From: Patiria pectinifera
Lineage: Eukaryota; Echinodermata; Asteroidea; Valvatida; Asterinidae
NCBI GenBank assembly: GCA_029964075.1
Contig: CM057147.1
Span: 10,623,513 to 10,687,512 of the forward strand
Direction: 5' to 3'
DNA: 64,000 nucleotides
The translations under genes were made by a program, and so were the position numbers. Within the stretch, counting starts at the first letter, position 1. Each line of letters starts with the position of its first letter. The notes under the pieces were generated by a model that saw only the letters and a list, made by a program, of their open reading frames with translations, did not search any database and was not told the origin of the DNA. Below, one piece after another: positions 12,560-23,811 of this stretch.

Positions 12560-13050
12560 ATTTTTTGATTTGTGTAGGTTTTATGTACGCAGATATACGC
12601 ATGGTACGGCCCAGTACGCAGGATAGTTTTGGGCATGCCCAAAACTACGCTGCCTACGCTGTTACGCAGGTCATAAGTTATATATACGCAGCGCATCGGT
12701 CCCGCATCCGTCGAGTGCGTTACGAGTACGCTATACATAGCGTACTTGCAGCGCAGATGCAACGCACGCTGGACGGCGAGCGGCGAAAATGCGGCGGGAA
12801 TACGCTCGGCATGCGCACTGCATACTGACCTATTCGCAGCCCGAAAAATAATGTTGTGCACTGCATACTTAACTCATACGCAACTCATACGCAATGGATG
12901 CGCTGAATTCGTTACTTGTACGCTAGATGTGCGTCGCACATAAGTCAAAGTAATCAAAACATTTCGACGTTAATTGAGCGTACGGCTGCGTATTGATAAT
13001 TTTTGATCAGGAACTCATAAGGAATTAGGATACGCAAAGGTGTGACAGGA
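12560..13050. mobile_element. TACGC-rich insert at the centre of the foldback element
   Basis: A GC-richer block with more than a dozen TACGC/GCGTA motifs and several small palindromes lies between the two foldback arms. Its right end (GGATACGCAAAGGTGTGACAGG, up to 13049) matches the TIR of the 94-bp insertion at 12258-12351. No matching left end is seen, so it is a truncated or rearranged member. Open frames of 105-121 codons on both strands here mirror each other and are by-products of the repeats. Confidence 0.5.
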
Positions 13051-15132
13051 GCAAATGCAAGGGGTTAGCCTTACATTTTTAGTCAAACTCAGACAAAAAT
13101 GGACTTTTCTCAAAACAAGGCAGGAACATCAATCAATGCTCTAACACAAATCATTTTGAAGATTTGGGCAAAAAACGTCAATTTTGAAGATTTTTTTTTT
13201 TTTCAGCGATTTTACCTGAAGTTCTTTTGACAGAATTTCCCCTTCAATAGCACATATGTCCAGCAATCGATTTGAAATGCGTTCCAGGGCCCTTAGGGCA
13301 TCTTTCTAGCAACTTTCAAGACATTTCATTTTTTGGCAAAAAGTTTAGTCGGGCACCATTTGCAATCATCAGCCTACATTTTGAGGAAAAAAAATCAGGT
13401 AAAAAAAAAAAAAGCCGCGTCGCCGCACCACTTTTTTGGCAAGCTCCATACTAGAAACCGGAGACTTATTTTTTGTTGGCCTAAGGCATCTTTCTAGCAA
13501 CTTTCAAGACATTCTATTTTTTTGGCCAAAAACGAAAAAAAAATGCCTTAAAATTTTTAGTCAAAATCGGCCAAAAATTGACTTTTCTCATAACAAGGCA
13601 GAATTTCATCTGGTCGCAAGAGGAACATCAATCAATACTCTAACACAAATCATTCTGAAGATTTGGGCAAAAAAAGTCAATTTTTGGAGAAAAAAAATAA
13701 TTTTTTGAGCGATTTTACCTTAAGTTTTCAACATAATTTTCCCTTCAATAGCACATCTGTCAAGCAATCGAGTTGAAATGCGTTCTTAGGCCCTTAAGGC
13801 ATCTTTCTAGCAACTTTAAAGACATTTCATTTTTTGGAAAAAAACGAAAAAAAATGCAAGGGGTTAGCCTTACATTTTCAGTCAAAATCGGCCAAAAAAT
13901 GACTTGTTTTAAAAACAAAGAAACAATTCATCTGGATGCAAGAGGAACATCAATCAATACTCTAACAAACATAATTTTGAAGATTTCGGCAAAAAAACTC
14001 AATTTTTGGAGAAAAAAAAATTTGACAGATTTTATCTTAAGTTTTGGACAGAATTTTCCATTCTATAGCACATCTGTCCAGCAATTGATTTCAAATGCGT
14101 TCTTGGGACCTAAAGACATCTTTCTAGCAACTCTCAAGACATTTCATTTATGGCCAAAATTGAAAAAAATGCAAAGGGTTAGCCTGACATTTTCAGTCAA
14201 AATCGGCAAAAAAATGACTTTTTTTCAGAACAAAGAAGGAATTCATCTGGATGCAAGAGCAACATCAATCGATACTCTAACACATAATTTTGAAGATTTG
14301 GGCAAAAAACGTTAATATTTTTTTTAGCGATCTTACCTTAATTTTTTGGACAGAATTTCTTCTTCAATAGCACACATCTGTCCAGCAATCGATTTGAAAT
14401 GCGTTTAAAGGACTTTCAAGCAACTTTTCAGAAATTTCCTTTTTTGGCCAAAACAAAAAAAATGCAAGGGGTTAGCCTTACATTTTTAGTCACAATCGGC
14501 CAAAAATTGACTTTTCTCGAAACAAGGCAGAAATTCTTCTGTATGCAAGAGGAACATCAAGTAAAACTAAAACTCATAATTTTGAAGATTTGGGAAAAAA
14601 TCGTCAATTTTTGGAGGAAAAAAATATTGAGCGATTTTACTTTAATTTTTCGACCGAATTTCCCTTTCAATAGCACATCTGTCCAGAAACTGATTTGAAA
14701 TACGTTCAAGGGCCCTTATTTAGGGCATATTTCTAGCAAATTTCAAGAAAATTCATTTTTTGGCCAAATTATAAAAAAAAATGCAAGGGGTTAGCATTAA
14801 ATTTTCAGTCTAAATCGGCCAAAAGTTGACTATCGTCAAAACAAGGCAGAAATAATTTTTTGAGCGATTTTAACTTTATTTTTCGACAGAAATTCCCCTT
14901 TCAGTAGCACATCCGTCCAAAAATCGATTTGAAATACGTTCTAGGGCCCTTAGGGCATCTTTCTAGCACATTTTTCTTCAAAAGTGGCCAAAAATTGATT
15001 TTTCTCAAAACAAGGCAGAATTTCATCTGGATGCAAGAGGAACATCAATCAACACACATAATTTTGAAGATTTGGGCAAAAATCCTCAATACTCTTACAC
15101 ACATAATTTTGAAGATTTGGGCAAAAATTTAG

Positions 15133-15307
15133 AGACACACTCTTGGAAAAAAATGGTCCGGTTAACTTATTCCTTATGATGGGACTTGCGGTTTGGCCGA
15201 AGTCAATTTAACGTGATCGGCTGACTGATAAGGTTTACGCACAAAACCCCGAGCCAACGAGGTTTTTGTATAGAAAGCTGCCGGACCACATTTTGCGAGA
15301 GTGTGTC
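15133..15307. mobile_element. MITE, about 175 bp
   Basis: The imperfect TIRs are ACACACTC...ATGGTCCGG at the left and CCGGACCACATTTTGCGAG at the right. The interior (GATGGGACTTGCGGTTTGGC) recurs at 55372-55510 without the left TIR. It sits inside the right arm of the foldback element, so it is younger than that element. Confidence 0.7.
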
Positions 15308-15770
15308 CGTAATGCTTGAAGCCTGCCGGTAATGCTGAGCCTGCATACTGCCAAAGTTACCAATGGCATCCTACATTTTCTCGTGCAAATAGGACCCATT
15401 TTGGGACCCTATTTTTTTCAAATCTGCTCTTAGATAATAGCCCAAAAGCTAGGGAGATGATCCTCGGCTATATTCGCACAATCCCACCGATTTTTAAGCT
15501 AGACGGTATCTTCTTTTTACAAAAAATTGTGGGGGGGGGGGCACTTTTTATGCAAATTAACGACTCGCGTGGAAGTTTTTGAAACCGTAATCAAAATTAT
15601 TGCGCCCGCTGTCGGTTTTATAGCGCCACTTCTGATATATCTTCTGTCTGCCCCGACACCCCCCCCCCCGGCACCACCCCCACCACCACCACCATCACTA
15701 CATCGAAAAATAGTAGTAATTAGATACTGTTTAAAAATGTGCTCGTTTATTCAGAAATTCATGAAGCATA

Positions 15771-17397
15771 TTTACACTCGGACACGAATACATGTACAAT
15801 CAAAACATCATTAACCAAAATATTGGATTTGCTGCAGCCTGAATGTGTTTATTAAATCTTCATGCCAAATCAAAGCATGTTTTGTTTTCCGTTTTACCAT
15901 ACGCACCACCAACATGAATAGACGGCCAGATACCAGTCTTTCATTGCTGAAATCCTTTGGGCAAACTCTTACAAACCATTGGGTTGATCAGGCCCACCGA
16001 ACCTGGGGTACATAACCGGGCCCCCAATCCGGATCCACTTTAAACCGTACCTGGGGTAATAACGGTCCCCCACTCCGAAAACCACCTGTGGTATATCCAC
16101 GCCCCTTCTAAATTGCTCCGAAATTGACAGGACACTTGTAGAAACTTTTAAAGTAATTTCCTTAATTGAAACACAAAGTTCGCTGACATAAATAACTGGA
16201 ATGCTTCGCGGTCGGAACCGACTTCGTGGAAGCAAACCCTAGCCGGCACAGGCTGGGTTATTGTTGTCAAGGTTTGGACTTAAACAATTATAGATCAATG
16301 TCAACACATTTCACTGGACAGGCTCAGCGACCCTGGAATATGGCTTTCCGAACCCTGTCCCACGACCACAGTCGCGCTTTCCCACACTTTTTGCGGAGTG
16401 AAAAAACCCTCAAGGTAAACCCACTCTTCCTGTTTGCCAAAATGAAGAGTCAAAATCCCGTCGGGAAAAACTCCGCAAAGAAGCGCCGAGAAACCGCTTA
16501 GTGGCAGCAAAAGTCTTCAGAGCACTTACATCCGAATACTTCGGATAATTAATACTTAAAGGCGGCGAAGGGGAGGAGGCGGGATAACGATGTTTCCACA
16601 TTCAGTTACTGCAACAAAGTGGTCTTCTCCACGTGACAACATCCCACACCTTGCCTCTGTCTAACCACGTTGCTGCTGGGCTAGCCAATCCGCTCATTAA
16701 TGCATTATTCATGATCTCCAATAAATCATTAAACATAAAACATATTCGTGCTGCGTGTAAGATATTTTATCGTTCAGTCGATAAAATTGATTACACTCAG
16801 ACACGAATACATGTACAATCAAAACATCATTAACCAAAATATTGGATTTGCTGCAGCCTGAATGTGTTTATTAAATCTTCATGCCAAATCAAAGCATGTT
16901 TTGTTTTCCGTTTTACCATACGCACCACCAACATAAATAGACGGCCAGATACCAGTCTTTCATTGCTGAAATCCTTTGGGCAAACTGACTCTTACAAACC
17001 ATTGGGTTGATCAGGCCCACCGAACCTGGGGTACATAACCGGGCCCCCAATCCGGATCCACTTTAAACCGTACCTGGGGTAATAACGGTCCCCCACTCCG
17101 AAAACCACCTGTGGTATATCCACGCCCCTTCTAAATTGCTCCGAAATTGACAGGACACTTGTAGAAACTTTTAAAGTAATTTCCTTAATTGAAACACAAA
17201 GTTCGCTGCCATAAATAACTGGAATGCTTCGCGGTCGGAACCGACTTCGTGGAAGCAAACCCTAGCCGGCACAGGCTGGGTTATTGTTGTAAAGGTTTGG
17301 ACTTAAACAATTATAAATCAATGTCAACACATTTCACTGGACAGGCTCAGCGACCCTGGAAAATGGCTTGCCGAACCCTGTCCCACGACCACAGTCC
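15771..17397. repeat. Two ~605-bp direct repeats, 1.02 kb apart
   Basis: 15771-16374 and 16792-17397 are nearly identical, differing by a 4-base indel and scattered substitutions. The first copy abuts the end of the foldback element exactly. The 417 bases between them are unique. Neither copy has TG...CA ends or a primer site next to it, so I do not call them LTRs. The open frames inside are mirrored in both copies and resemble no known protein. Confidence 0.85.
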
Positions 17398-17489
17398 GCG
17401 CCACCCGCGCACTAGGGCGCGGCCCAAGGGACGAATGACAGCCACCCCAAAGGGAGCAGTCCAGGGAAATGAAAATGTAGTCATCTAAA

Positions 17490-17684
17490 GCTTTAATAAT
17501 AACAACTACGCAAAAGACTATTTATGCAAGACTGCAGGTTGTCCCTAAATAACCGAGTACCTTCCGGGGACAAATGAACTCCATCAAAGTGGAAAAGCTG
17601 AGAAGGACATGACTCAAACTGAGGATGATGTAAAATGTACGCATTCAATCTGTAAGCCATAGCCCTGGCCCATTTATTCAATAT
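17490..17684 (-). pseudogene. SGNH/GDSL-hydrolase-like C-terminal fragment
   Basis: About 62 codons on the minus strand end in a segment containing FHFDGVHLSPEGTRLF. The Asp-Gly-Val-His pattern matches the last catalytic block (Asp and His of the Ser-Asp-His triad) of SGNH hydrolase domains, which occur in several invertebrate retroelement proteins. The upstream part, including the nucleophilic Ser block, is missing, because the LTR starting at 17685 cuts the frame. The catalytic role is from family knowledge; the assignment from one motif is tentative. Confidence 0.4.
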
Positions 17685-17854
17685 TGTGACGGAATAGGAA
17701 TTAAGTCACCAACTGTATGTTTTAAATACACTAGCACACTGTGAGTCACCCACACTTTGCATATAAGGAATCCTTGTTTCTGATTGGTCAATTGAGTTTA
17801 TGCACTGTTGTATGGCAAAGAGAAGTTGTACACTAGCTTATAGGGATCAGAGTC

Positions 17855-17862
17855 TATAAAAG
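17855..17862 (+). promoter_or_regulatory. TATA box in the LTR
   Basis: TATAAAAG lies about 170 bases into the LTR and is followed by GGGGTTGCAGG, the usual place for the U3 promoter driving retroelement transcription. Confidence 0.55.
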
Positions 17863-18082
17863 GGGTTGCAGGGCCAGGATTTAGTCAGTTGATTGCTTGA
17901 TTCTCTGATGATTAGACTAATTGCTAGGGCTCTTGATTATGTGGAATGACATGACGGATGATGATGATTAAAGGCTTGACCACCGTACTTGATTACTGTT
18001 TCTGTTCACCAATTACTAGTCTGTCTTAGGGTATAGGGTCTACTTAGGACTAAGTCCAGGGCAAAGCCCCAAGGGATAAGTT

Positions 18083-18240
18083 GGTCCACCCCCATTCCAA
18101 CTCCGCCGGCTCCACCCACATTCCAACTCCGCCGGCTCCACCCACATTCCGACTCCGCCTATTCCGCCCCATTCCTACTCCACCCACATTCCGACTCCAC
18201 CACTTCCTACGACTCCACATTCCGATTCCCGATTCCCACT
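18083..18240 (+). repeat. ~23-bp minisatellite inside the LTR
   Basis: About six imperfect copies of CATTCCAACTCCGCCGGCTC, decaying to CATTCCGACTCC. The array is in the 3' half of the LTR and codes for nothing on its own. Confidence 0.8.
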
Positions 18241-18400
18241 CCCATTCCACTGTCCTGACTACTACTGGCTGATCCGGTCAACCGAGAAGCGGGGATAACC
18301 TGGTGCTGTGGCCCACCACTGCAGGGATAGGACACCATCGGGACGGCACGCTACCAATCAAACCAGCCTGACGCAGGAGAGCTGGCACGACACGTCACAT

Positions 18401-18418
18401 TGGTGGCAGCGGTGGGAT
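18401..18418 (+). other. Primer binding site, tRNA-Leu type
   Basis: TGGTGGCAGCGGTGGGAT is complementary to the 3' end of a eukaryotic tRNA-Leu carrying CCA (…ATCCCACCGCTGCCA-CCA). It begins one base after the LTR end and fixes the orientation of the element as plus. Confidence 0.75.
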
Positions 18419-18419
18419 C

Positions 18420-19390
18420 CACCAGGAGAGAAACTTCAGTGGAATTCAGCAGCTGAAGGAAGAAGACAACGGAATGGAACAAAGAGAGCAAGCAGTGCTT
18501 ACACCGGGGGAGACACCGAGTGGAAGAAGTCGACTCGGGAGTGGAGTTCCGGTATCAAGGCAGTGACTTATTTCCAGCGGCTGTGGGAAGTTCAGCGACG
18601 AGCGGAGCAAGCAGCATCCTTCAACCGGTCCAGGAAGCATCGCAGCTCCAGTTCTCTCCAATGACATCCACCGTGAACCCTGGGCTGTTTCTAGGGAGAT
18701 CAACAGGATGGACAACGGTTGGAGAAGAGTGGGCAAGGCAACCGATGGCGAGCATCAACCCTGCACATCTTGAGGGGTCTCAACAGAGAACTCCACAACG
18801 TGGATGGATGGGCGAGCTGGGGGAACCAGCCGGAGGATCGCCGAGGTTGAACCCACTGAGCACCTCTACTCCGGTGAGAAACTTACAGATGTCAGAAGCC
18901 AGAGTAGAGCAAGCACCCAGGCTACCAGTAACGATCGGGAAGATCGGAAACTGGTGCCCGGCGGGAGCAGGAGCAAGGGAATATTCCACCAGAAGTGTGA
19001 ATATTGGAACTTCCGCACCACCAGGAATCACTACCGTCAGGGGAGCATGGCAAGCACCACCAAGGTACGGCCCGTACGTGCCACAAGTCTTCAGCACTAT
19101 GACGGCAGGAATGCGGACATCCCCAGGGTATGCAGCAGCAGCAAGGCAGTCTACAAGCAGAGCAAGCATAAGCACGGCTTCTGCTCAAGGGAGACCGTTT
19201 GAGGTGCCAGGAGCGGGAGCCGGAAGCGAGTACCGGCCGGTTTCAAGTGAACGGTCAAGCACGTGGGGTCCAGGTTTTGCTACCAAGATGGAGTCGAGTC
19301 AACCACAGCTACCACCGAAGGTTTCCTCACCGATGAAGGTGGAGGGACTGGAGCAAGGGTTGGCGGGAGCGACAATTGGGAGCAAGAAAC
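18420..19390 (+). pseudogene. Remnant of the gag region, Ty3-type copy 1
   Basis: One frame is open from about 18520 to 19518 without a good ATG; the first ATG after the primer site (18474) is in another frame. The product is rich in Ser, Gly, Pro and Ala and I see no capsid, zinc-knuckle, protease or RT motif. Its position directly downstream of the LTR and primer site is the only reason to call it gag. From about 19390 the sequence changes character and shows a cluster of GCGGAAAAGCC repeats, so the element is cut off there. Confidence 0.4.
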
Positions 19391-19441
19391 CAGAGCTTTT
19401 CTGCTCTATGCGGAAAAGCCAAACAAATCCGAACCAAAAAA

Positions 19442-19469
19442 GGCTTTTCCGTAACTTTGCGGAAAAGCC
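19442..19469. repeat. Short hairpin, GGCTTTTCCG/CGGAAAAGCC
   Basis: The inverted copies of GGCTTTTCCG are separated by 8 bases. A third GCGGAAAAGCC lies just upstream (about 19410) and a similar hairpin is near 60432-60455. It marks a dispersed repeat end. Confidence 0.55.
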
Positions 19470-19539
19470 AAACAGGAAAAAACATCTGAACGAAAACAAA
19501 AGCTGTTTCGGTGTGTAACAGCTAAACAAAAAAGAGACG

Positions 19540-20056
19540 GCATTTTGAATGTGATGTGTTTCATGTACGAACCTTGTATTAGCAGGTTGTCAGCCCCCCC
19601 CCCCCGAGTCCCGAATCCTTCAGAGACTGCAGCTTTTAACCAACGTTGACTCATCCCGAAACAAACGTCTTTGTCTTTTCGGTCTTCAGTCGACATAGCA
19701 CCGGTGGTGTTTAGTGCTATGGGCTTGAAGGCACAGATGGAGGGTGCGCACACGGCTGCTTCTGGAAGTCTGTTCCATATCCTGATGGTTCTTGGAGATA
19801 AGGAGTAGGCGAAGGCATCAACATTGGAGCTTGGTTGTTGGTAGCATAGGGAATGGTTACGACGGGTGGAGGATGATAATGCTGGAAGTGTGGTGGAAAG
19901 GTGATATTGACTAGTTGATGCTGATTTTTTTTTAAACATAACTGACTGGTTGAGGAGACGTCTGGTTTGGAGGCTGTCCTCTCCTTTGCAATTTAAAACC
20001 ACCCGGTGGGTTTTCCGAAGCCCATGCATCCATGATACGCTTTCGTCGGAGGTCAA
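19540..20056 (-). pseudogene. CR1-like LINE, C-terminal RT-ORF fragment
   Basis: The minus-strand frame contains a block around SPRTIRIWNRLPEAA, the conserved tail near the end of ORF2 in CR1/Rex/L2 LINEs (usually SFFPRTI-x-WN-x-LP). The upstream residues (QTRRLLNQSVMFKK) also fit that tail region. The catalytic RT core and the endonuclease are absent. Later codons run into unrelated sequence, so the fragment is truncated at both ends. Confidence 0.65.
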
Positions 20057-20259
20057 TCTCCAATGTGGCTCACTACATGCTTTGCGAGGTCTTATTAGTT
20101 ATGCTCTTGCACTCGTGGCGTGATATTTCTCACAAACGCCCAGAGCCTCAACATAATGCATCCCGGGTCTCTTCCCGACGCGCTGGATGGAGTGATTCCA
20201 TTGGCTGGTCGACAGTTTCGCATAATTTGACTATGATGCCAGTCTTATCTTGAGAGCAG

Positions 20260-20800
20260 GCAGCAGTATGTGCGTGTAAGTAATGCTACTTCTAATTCCG
20301 TCGATTTTTCTGTACTGCAAGGTTCTGTTCTAGGCCTGCAATGGTTCACTCTGTACGTTTATCCGCTGAGATCAATCATCTTGCACTACGAATACATTAT
20401 CATATTTATGCTGATGACCCACACTTATATCTGAACTTTGAACACTGCAACAACAAGCCGATTCTAGCATCAATAGAGACTAGCTGCTACATTATGTGAA
20501 ATTTAATTTCCAATCTTTTATAGGATAAAAAAAAAAAAAATATTGTTGTTGGTCTACAAATCTTTAAAATGGCAAAGCCCCTCATATATCATGGACATGC
20601 TTTCCACTTACAGATCCTCCCGCACTCTTCGATCCAGTAGCTAGCATCTTCCGCATGAGCAGAAATCACACCGTATTGGGGGAGACAGGTCATTCTCTGT
20701 GTACCTCGTCGGTTGAATCCGCGACATATTCACATCAAAACCTCAGAACCATCCAGTCCTTCAAACATCTCTCAGAACTCATCTCATATCTTTAGCTTTC
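20260..20800 (+). pseudogene. Decayed CR1/L2-like LINE (plus strand)
   Basis: A frame-shifted remnant shows the order of an ORF2 RT: QGSVLG (about 20319), then a YADD box (20407-20418), then, after an internal deletion, a tail with PYRSSRTLRSSS, GDRSFSV and TSLRTHLIS-like pieces (about 20608-20790). These match the catalytic loop and C-terminal end of CR1/L2-type LINEs. Several stops and shifts make it inactive. It lies head-to-head with the fragment at 19540-20056 and is not the same copy. Confidence 0.65.
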
Positions 20801-23165
20801 AACTAATCCCTTGCAGTTATGTTCATTTCGTTTTCTGCTCTTCGGTTGCTGACTTTATTTTCTTTTTCGGTTTGCTTATAAATTCATATTGATTTTTATT
20901 ATTAGCAGCAGCTTCAATGGCAAAGGCGTGGGTCTTTTGGAGACTCGCCAAATGAGCATTATGCGGCGGGCTGGGGCACTTCGCCTGTTTGCTAGAGGTC
21001 AAAGATCGTATCTCTGAGCGGTGCTGTCTGATTTTTGGTAAAGATAACTGGAACATTACAAAAACTTGAACCGATAAATTCTGGATATATTTACTCCTAT
21101 TCTTTGTTGATCAAGCCATTAAAACGATCCCATGTGCGCTTTAACCAATTGCAGTTGTGTACACACCAAAACGTGTTTTTTTGGGCTCTTTTTTTTGTAC
21201 TGTTCCTAAATTCAATTAAGAACAGCCGTTGTTTTCGTTAAAGTTTTTGGTTTCTTTTTTGTTTTGTTGTTAGCTATTAACACTTTCAGTTGGTTACAGC
21301 TGTTGTTTTTGTGATGACTTCACTAGGTATCCAATTACAAATGAGTTTAGGTTATGATTTATGAGCCGCCAAAACGATCGTGTTCATAATTTGCTCATAG
21401 TCCGTAGTAGAACAAAATGATAAACATTTGTGATTTCCAGAAAGAAGACAAAAAAGGAAGCTAACCAGATTAAATTTGACGCTGAGCAAACAGCTCATTT
21501 GGTAGAGCGGTATTCGGAGTTTGCAGGTTCAAACCCTCTCCTGTCAATTCCTTTATTTAACTCATGATATTTTCCTACGATTGACTTGAACACCTTTCAT
21601 GATGTGGCCACTCCACACTTAATATTCTAACGCCCATTATTTGTTTTCACATTCAGTAACAGGAGAGAGAACAGCGACTGGAAGCGTACTGCCCGACACC
21701 TTGGAGACCCGACGGACTTGCAACATATTCTAACAAGCTGCTGTTTTGCAGGCTTTTAAAGTTATAAACATAATATTTTTCAAATTTTTCTGTTTGTTGG
21801 ATTGAATAAGAAAGGTTTATTTCATGGTTTTCACAAGGCCTCAAATTTGTCCCATGGTGGTACGTGGGTGATTACACTCAACTAAACATCAATATTCGTT
21901 ATATGATACCTGACCACAATATTATTAATCATTAAAGTATTGAAGCACGTCAGCAGGTTTAATATTGACAGTTGTTGAATTACAGTGTACTTCGGGACCT
22001 ACGATTCTTTCCAACGTTTCACTGAGATATCAGGGATCTAAGTCCAAATTGCGGGTTCTTTTGTCTTTTTTTTGCACTTTACCCCAAATGCACGGTGCGT
22101 TGTATCGGGGGATTGTGTCTTGAAAAGGTAAACAAAAGGCAAATATTGACCCAAACTCCCGTCACAAAAAGAAAGACGGAGGGGGAATGCAGTGTAAATT
22201 TAACCCCTTATGCATGGTGTGTGGTATCAGGTGATTGGCAATGTCAAAGTCTCGTACCTTTATGGACTGGTGATAAAAATATCTGGGTAGCGAGGTCGAG
22301 GCTGTTTCAACAGCGATTTTAAAAAAGACAAACATTGACTCAAACTAAAAAAAAAAGGTCAACAGGGTTGTTAAATATACATGTTTGACTACCGTCCTCA
22401 ACATACCAGTGTTGAAATAATGCAGTTTCACACGTTTCGTTAAATGTGTTTGTAAAAAAGTCAAATTTAATTTAACGTTTTACAAAAAAACAAAATAATA
22501 ATAATAATTATTATTATTATTGTGAGGTTACTCGTAATTGTTTGTAATCGTTTCCAAGTGCGTAATTATAGGCCCCCCGTGTAGTGAGGAGCTGTATCGC
22601 CAACTAACTACTGTTGTATCTGTGAGAATTATCGTCCCCTTTTTCCATAAGTTTTAATAAATGAAATACAAAATATGACTGTTTTTCTGAACATATTTTG
22701 ACCTAGTATACAGCCACACAAAAAGAAAAGAATATACAATAGGCAAAACAATCATAAGTACTTGTGGTTGAATGGTAGGCTTGTCATTGGTTATCAAATT
22801 AGACCTATTCCTAAATACAATTATTGTAAATCTCAATATATTTATAACCCAAGGGGCCTTTAGAATAATCGATTAAAAAACAACCCAATGTTTTGGGGGG
22901 CTCCCGAAATTGTGTGAGAGTGGGTCAAAAGAAATCGATAAAGAAACAAAATTCAGTTGTTTGCTATTAAATTAATAGAAAACAAATATAAAATTAAAAA
23001 GGGAAAGAACGTTCAGCGGCCTCTTTGATATTGTGTGTCATGTCTATCATGTAATGGCTGTTCCGTGTTTCATTTTGGGGGATATTTTTAATCTACGTTG
23101 TGCAACATATCCTGTTTTGTTCTCTCTAATTTAATGTTGTATATACAATGTACATAAGATATATT
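20801..23165. other. No recognisable gene
   Basis: This 2.4-kb AT-rich stretch holds a tRNA-like scrap (21485-21550), an AATAATAATTATTATT hairpin (about 22497-22520) and short open frames. One of 77 codons on the minus strand (20823-21056) is Ser/Lys-rich and unlike anything known to me. Nothing else is supported. Confidence 0.4.
21485..21550 (+). repeat. tRNA-derived scrap (possible SINE head)
   Basis: AGCTCATTTGGTAGAGCGG is a good D-arm/A box and GGTTCAAACCC a good T-loop/B box. Only 19 bases separate the D stem from TTCAA, where a tRNA needs about 28, so the anticodon arm is deleted. It is not a functional tRNA. Confidence 0.5.
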
Positions 23166-23325
23166 TATCCATTGAAATCGTCTGCTATCGCAGTTCACAG
23201 TGCTCGATACATCTCTGTAGAGCTATAATCTTGCAATAAATTCATTATATGAGCTAATCAAACTTTGACAAAATGATGCCAAAGTTTGATTAGCTCCTAT
23301 TCTGAATTTATTGCATGATATATCA
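23166..23325 (-). mobile_element. Penelope-like terminal-repeat fragment, folded back
   Basis: 23166-23270 is the reverse complement of the PLE terminal repeat at about 54968-55085 (shared CACAGTGCTCGATACATCTC, TAGAGCTATAA and GCAATAAATTCA). 23279-23320 repeats part of it in the other orientation (GCCAAAGTTTGATTAGCTC ... TTTATTGCAT). The result is a small palindrome made of two PLE ends. The hammerhead core is not present here. Confidence 0.65.
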
Positions 23326-23811
23326 ATATATATTTGTGTTAAATATAAATGTCTTACGCCTCCTTTGCCAGCATGAGGGCTGGCAAGTCTAAGAATTATA
23401 GTGATTTTCTTTGCTTTTGTCAGCCCTTGCCCATAAAGGTTTAATTTGTCCTGTTATTTTTGTCTTTCTTGTATTATCTGTTTTCCTTCGAAGTTGTTGT
23501 TTTTTGTATTTTTCGTGTTCTGAATTTTTTTTTTTTACTGTTGTTATACATTTTGTGTTGTTTTTATCAATTGGTAAAAAAAAATGAATAAATAAAACAA
23601 AAATAAATCATATTTAAGCAAACCACATTCAAAACAGCACAGCACAATGTTCATTTAAAAAAACATTATTAACGGATTTATAAAATCACCTTGATCATGG
23701 GAAACATGGCAGTAGGTCATTCGAATGTAAGATCACTGTAATACTCATTATTTTGTTTTATATCAAAAGTGTTTTAAATGCACTTTGTGTTTGATTAGGT
23801 TTTAACATGCC
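23326..23811. other. No feature seen
   Basis: AT-rich DNA with T runs and no supported gene or repeat border. Confidence 0.4.

Larger units (their letters stand above)
10919..15771. mobile_element. Foldback element with tandem-repeat arms
   Basis: The outer ~460-470 bp at each end are inverted copies (10919 to about 11390 and about 15305-15771), sharing for instance the GATGTAGTGATGG / CCATCACTACATC tract and TTTGGGCTATTATC. Inside, an array of ~300-bp units runs in one orientation on the left (GGACAGATGTGCTA-type cores near 11420, 11650, 11965, 12375) and in the opposite orientation on the right (near 13250, 13750, 14070, 14375, 14670, 14905). Outer unique ends plus inner tandem repeats in inverted arms are the architecture of foldback elements such as the sea urchin TU and Drosophila FB families. 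I recognise no transposase gene, so it is probably mobilised in trans or is a recombination product. Confidence 0.75.
17685..18399 (+). mobile_element. 5' LTR of a Ty3-type retrotransposon (copy 1)
   Basis: The LTR starts TGTGACGG and ends CGTCACA, so its termini are short inverted repeats, and a tRNA-Leu-type primer site follows after one base. It contains a TATAAAAG box (17855) and an ATTAAA-like signal (about 17967). No second LTR is present downstream, so only the 5' part of the element survives. It is inserted into the SGNH-like fragment. Confidence 0.75.

Noticed and set aside
12496-12861. Overlapping frames of 105-121 codons on opposite strands
   Set aside because: They arise from the palindromic TACGC-rich repeat and have no known motif.
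13773-14315. 180-codon plus-strand frame in the foldback element
   Set aside because: It is the same ~300-bp repeat translated several times; the frame is not kept in the other units.
15969-17258. Paired 88-codon minus-strand frames in the 605-bp direct repeats
   Set aside because: They look conserved only because the DNA is duplicated; there is no recognisable domain and no sign of constraint.
15771-17397. The 605-bp direct repeats as LTRs of a short retroelement
   Set aside because: There are no TG...CA ends, no primer site, no polypurine tract, and the 417-bp interior has nothing retroviral.
21485-21550. Functional tRNA gene
   Set aside because: A and B boxes are present but the anticodon arm is deleted.
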